Shown here: in pieces, positions 63,689-64,000 of the stretch
Layout: each line of letters starts with the position of its first letter
Numbering within the stretch: position 1 is the stretch's first letter
Source of the DNA: DASPRG01 sp963796125
GTDB taxonomy: Bacteria > Nitrospirota > Thermodesulfovibrionia > Thermodesulfovibrionales > SM23-35
NCBI GenBank assembly: GCA_963796125.1
Contig: CAWCKM010000050.1
Location: forward strand, 11,958 to 75,957
Reading direction: 5' to 3'
DNA: 64,000 bases
Program-made: the position numbers and the translations under genes
Notes under the pieces: model-generated
Seen by the model: only the letters and a program-made list of their open reading frames with translations
The model's database searches: none
Told to the model about the DNA's origin: nothing

Positions 63689-64000
63689 TACCTACCGGTT
63701 TTGGAGATTACCATATTTTGGTAAGTCATTGCAAATTCTACCTTTTGAGTGATCTATATGGTAAGCGATTCCTGTATTTTACCCTACCCTACCACATATC
63801 AACTATACAAAAACTATACAGGCCCTGGGGCAACCTGGGGTATTTTCTTTTTGTTTCTTAGGGCAAAAACAATACTTATATCCTGAACGCCCTGAGCGGA
63901 ACTCTTTCTTGAGAGATACCCCTCTGGTTTCACAAGATGAGGTGCTTCAGTAGGGTGGACAGGAACTGAACAATACTTCCTTACTCAGCACCCCTGAGCC
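63689..64000. other. Gene-free right end of the window
   Basis: About 310 bp without a gene. GGCCCTGGGGCAACCTGGGG at 63821-63840 resembles GGCCATGGGGAAACCTGGGG at 60364-60383. GGGTGGACAGGAACTGAAC near 63954-63972 looks like a decayed tRNA 3' end related to that of tRNA-Asp. Confidence 0.45.

Overview
The window looks like a chromosomal contig from an anaerobic, diderm (Gram-negative) bacterium of moderate GC. Diderm traits include a TolC-type efflux system, SurA-like and Do-type envelope proteins, lipoproteins and a periplasmic carbonic anhydrase. Anaerobic traits include an NAD-linked selenoprotein formate dehydrogenase next to formate-tetrahydrofolate ligase. Together with quinolinate synthase, slipin/NfeD and the dispersed C-rich palindromes, this suggests Nitrospirota (Thermodesulfovibrio-like) or a neighbouring phylum. 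That placement is inference, not proof. Many housekeeping genes (fabH, fhs, rarA, mpl, queE, the carbonic anhydrase and others) carry one or more single-base frameshifts, several at homopolymers. The sequence therefore very probably contains indel errors. I describe such genes as one reconstructed gene rather than as fragments.

Layout. 1-9.8 kb: nitroreductase (cut by the window edge), a small exported protein, HTH/zinc-ribbon regulator plus FKBP isomerase, M48 protease, asnS, histidine kinase, Do-family protease, MsrB, Mpl/MurC-like ligase, flavodoxin-like reductase. 9.9-15.9 kb: HU gene, then an accessory stretch with a membrane-anchored TIR protein, a secreted Ig-like/TPR-repeat protein, a 5'-truncated group II intron and a DUF433 antitoxin-like gene. 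16.2-20.9 kb: yceD-rpmF-plsX-fabH lipid operon, a DUF4388/J-domain protein and a Tyr-rich exported protein. 21.2-26.8 kb: PIN toxin-antitoxin pair, a gene-poor stretch, an IS91-type transposase with a tyrosine recombinase, and a PPC-repeat exported protein. 27-38.2 kb: haem-sensor diguanylate cyclase, slipin and NfeD, then the formate cluster (fhs, cNMP-binding protein, fdhA with an in-frame UGA, NuoF-like and NuoE-like subunits). 38.7-46.9 kb: SurA-like chaperone, purN, rsmD, coaD, nicotinamidase-like hydrolase, rarA, a VapBC-type pair, nicotinate phosphoribosyltransferase, EamA transporter. 47-52.9 kb: MacAB-TolC-like export operon. 53-60 kb: membrane hydrolase, periplasmic carbonic anhydrase, queE, lytic transglycosylase, nadA, DUF1992, TPR lipoprotein and two small membrane proteins. 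60-64 kb: tRNA-Asp with a 45-bp duplication of its 3' half 3.4 kb away, bracketing a toxin-antitoxin pair and an IS1634-type element.

How the genes fit together. The NuoE/NuoF/FdhA complex would interconvert formate and CO2 with NAD(H). Fhs would load formate onto tetrahydrofolate and PurN would use formyl-tetrahydrofolate. The NAD genes (nadA, nicotinate phosphoribosyltransferase, a nicotinamidase-like hydrolase) form a second theme. A set of 11-bp-spaced direct repeats precedes both the Do protease and the Tyr-rich envelope protein, suggesting a common response-regulator operator. The most unusual local system is the TIR module at 10.95-14.1 kb: a cytoplasmic TIR domain joined through one membrane segment to an extracytoplasmic Ig-like domain, followed by a secreted protein with a similar fold and about ten 50-residue TPR units.
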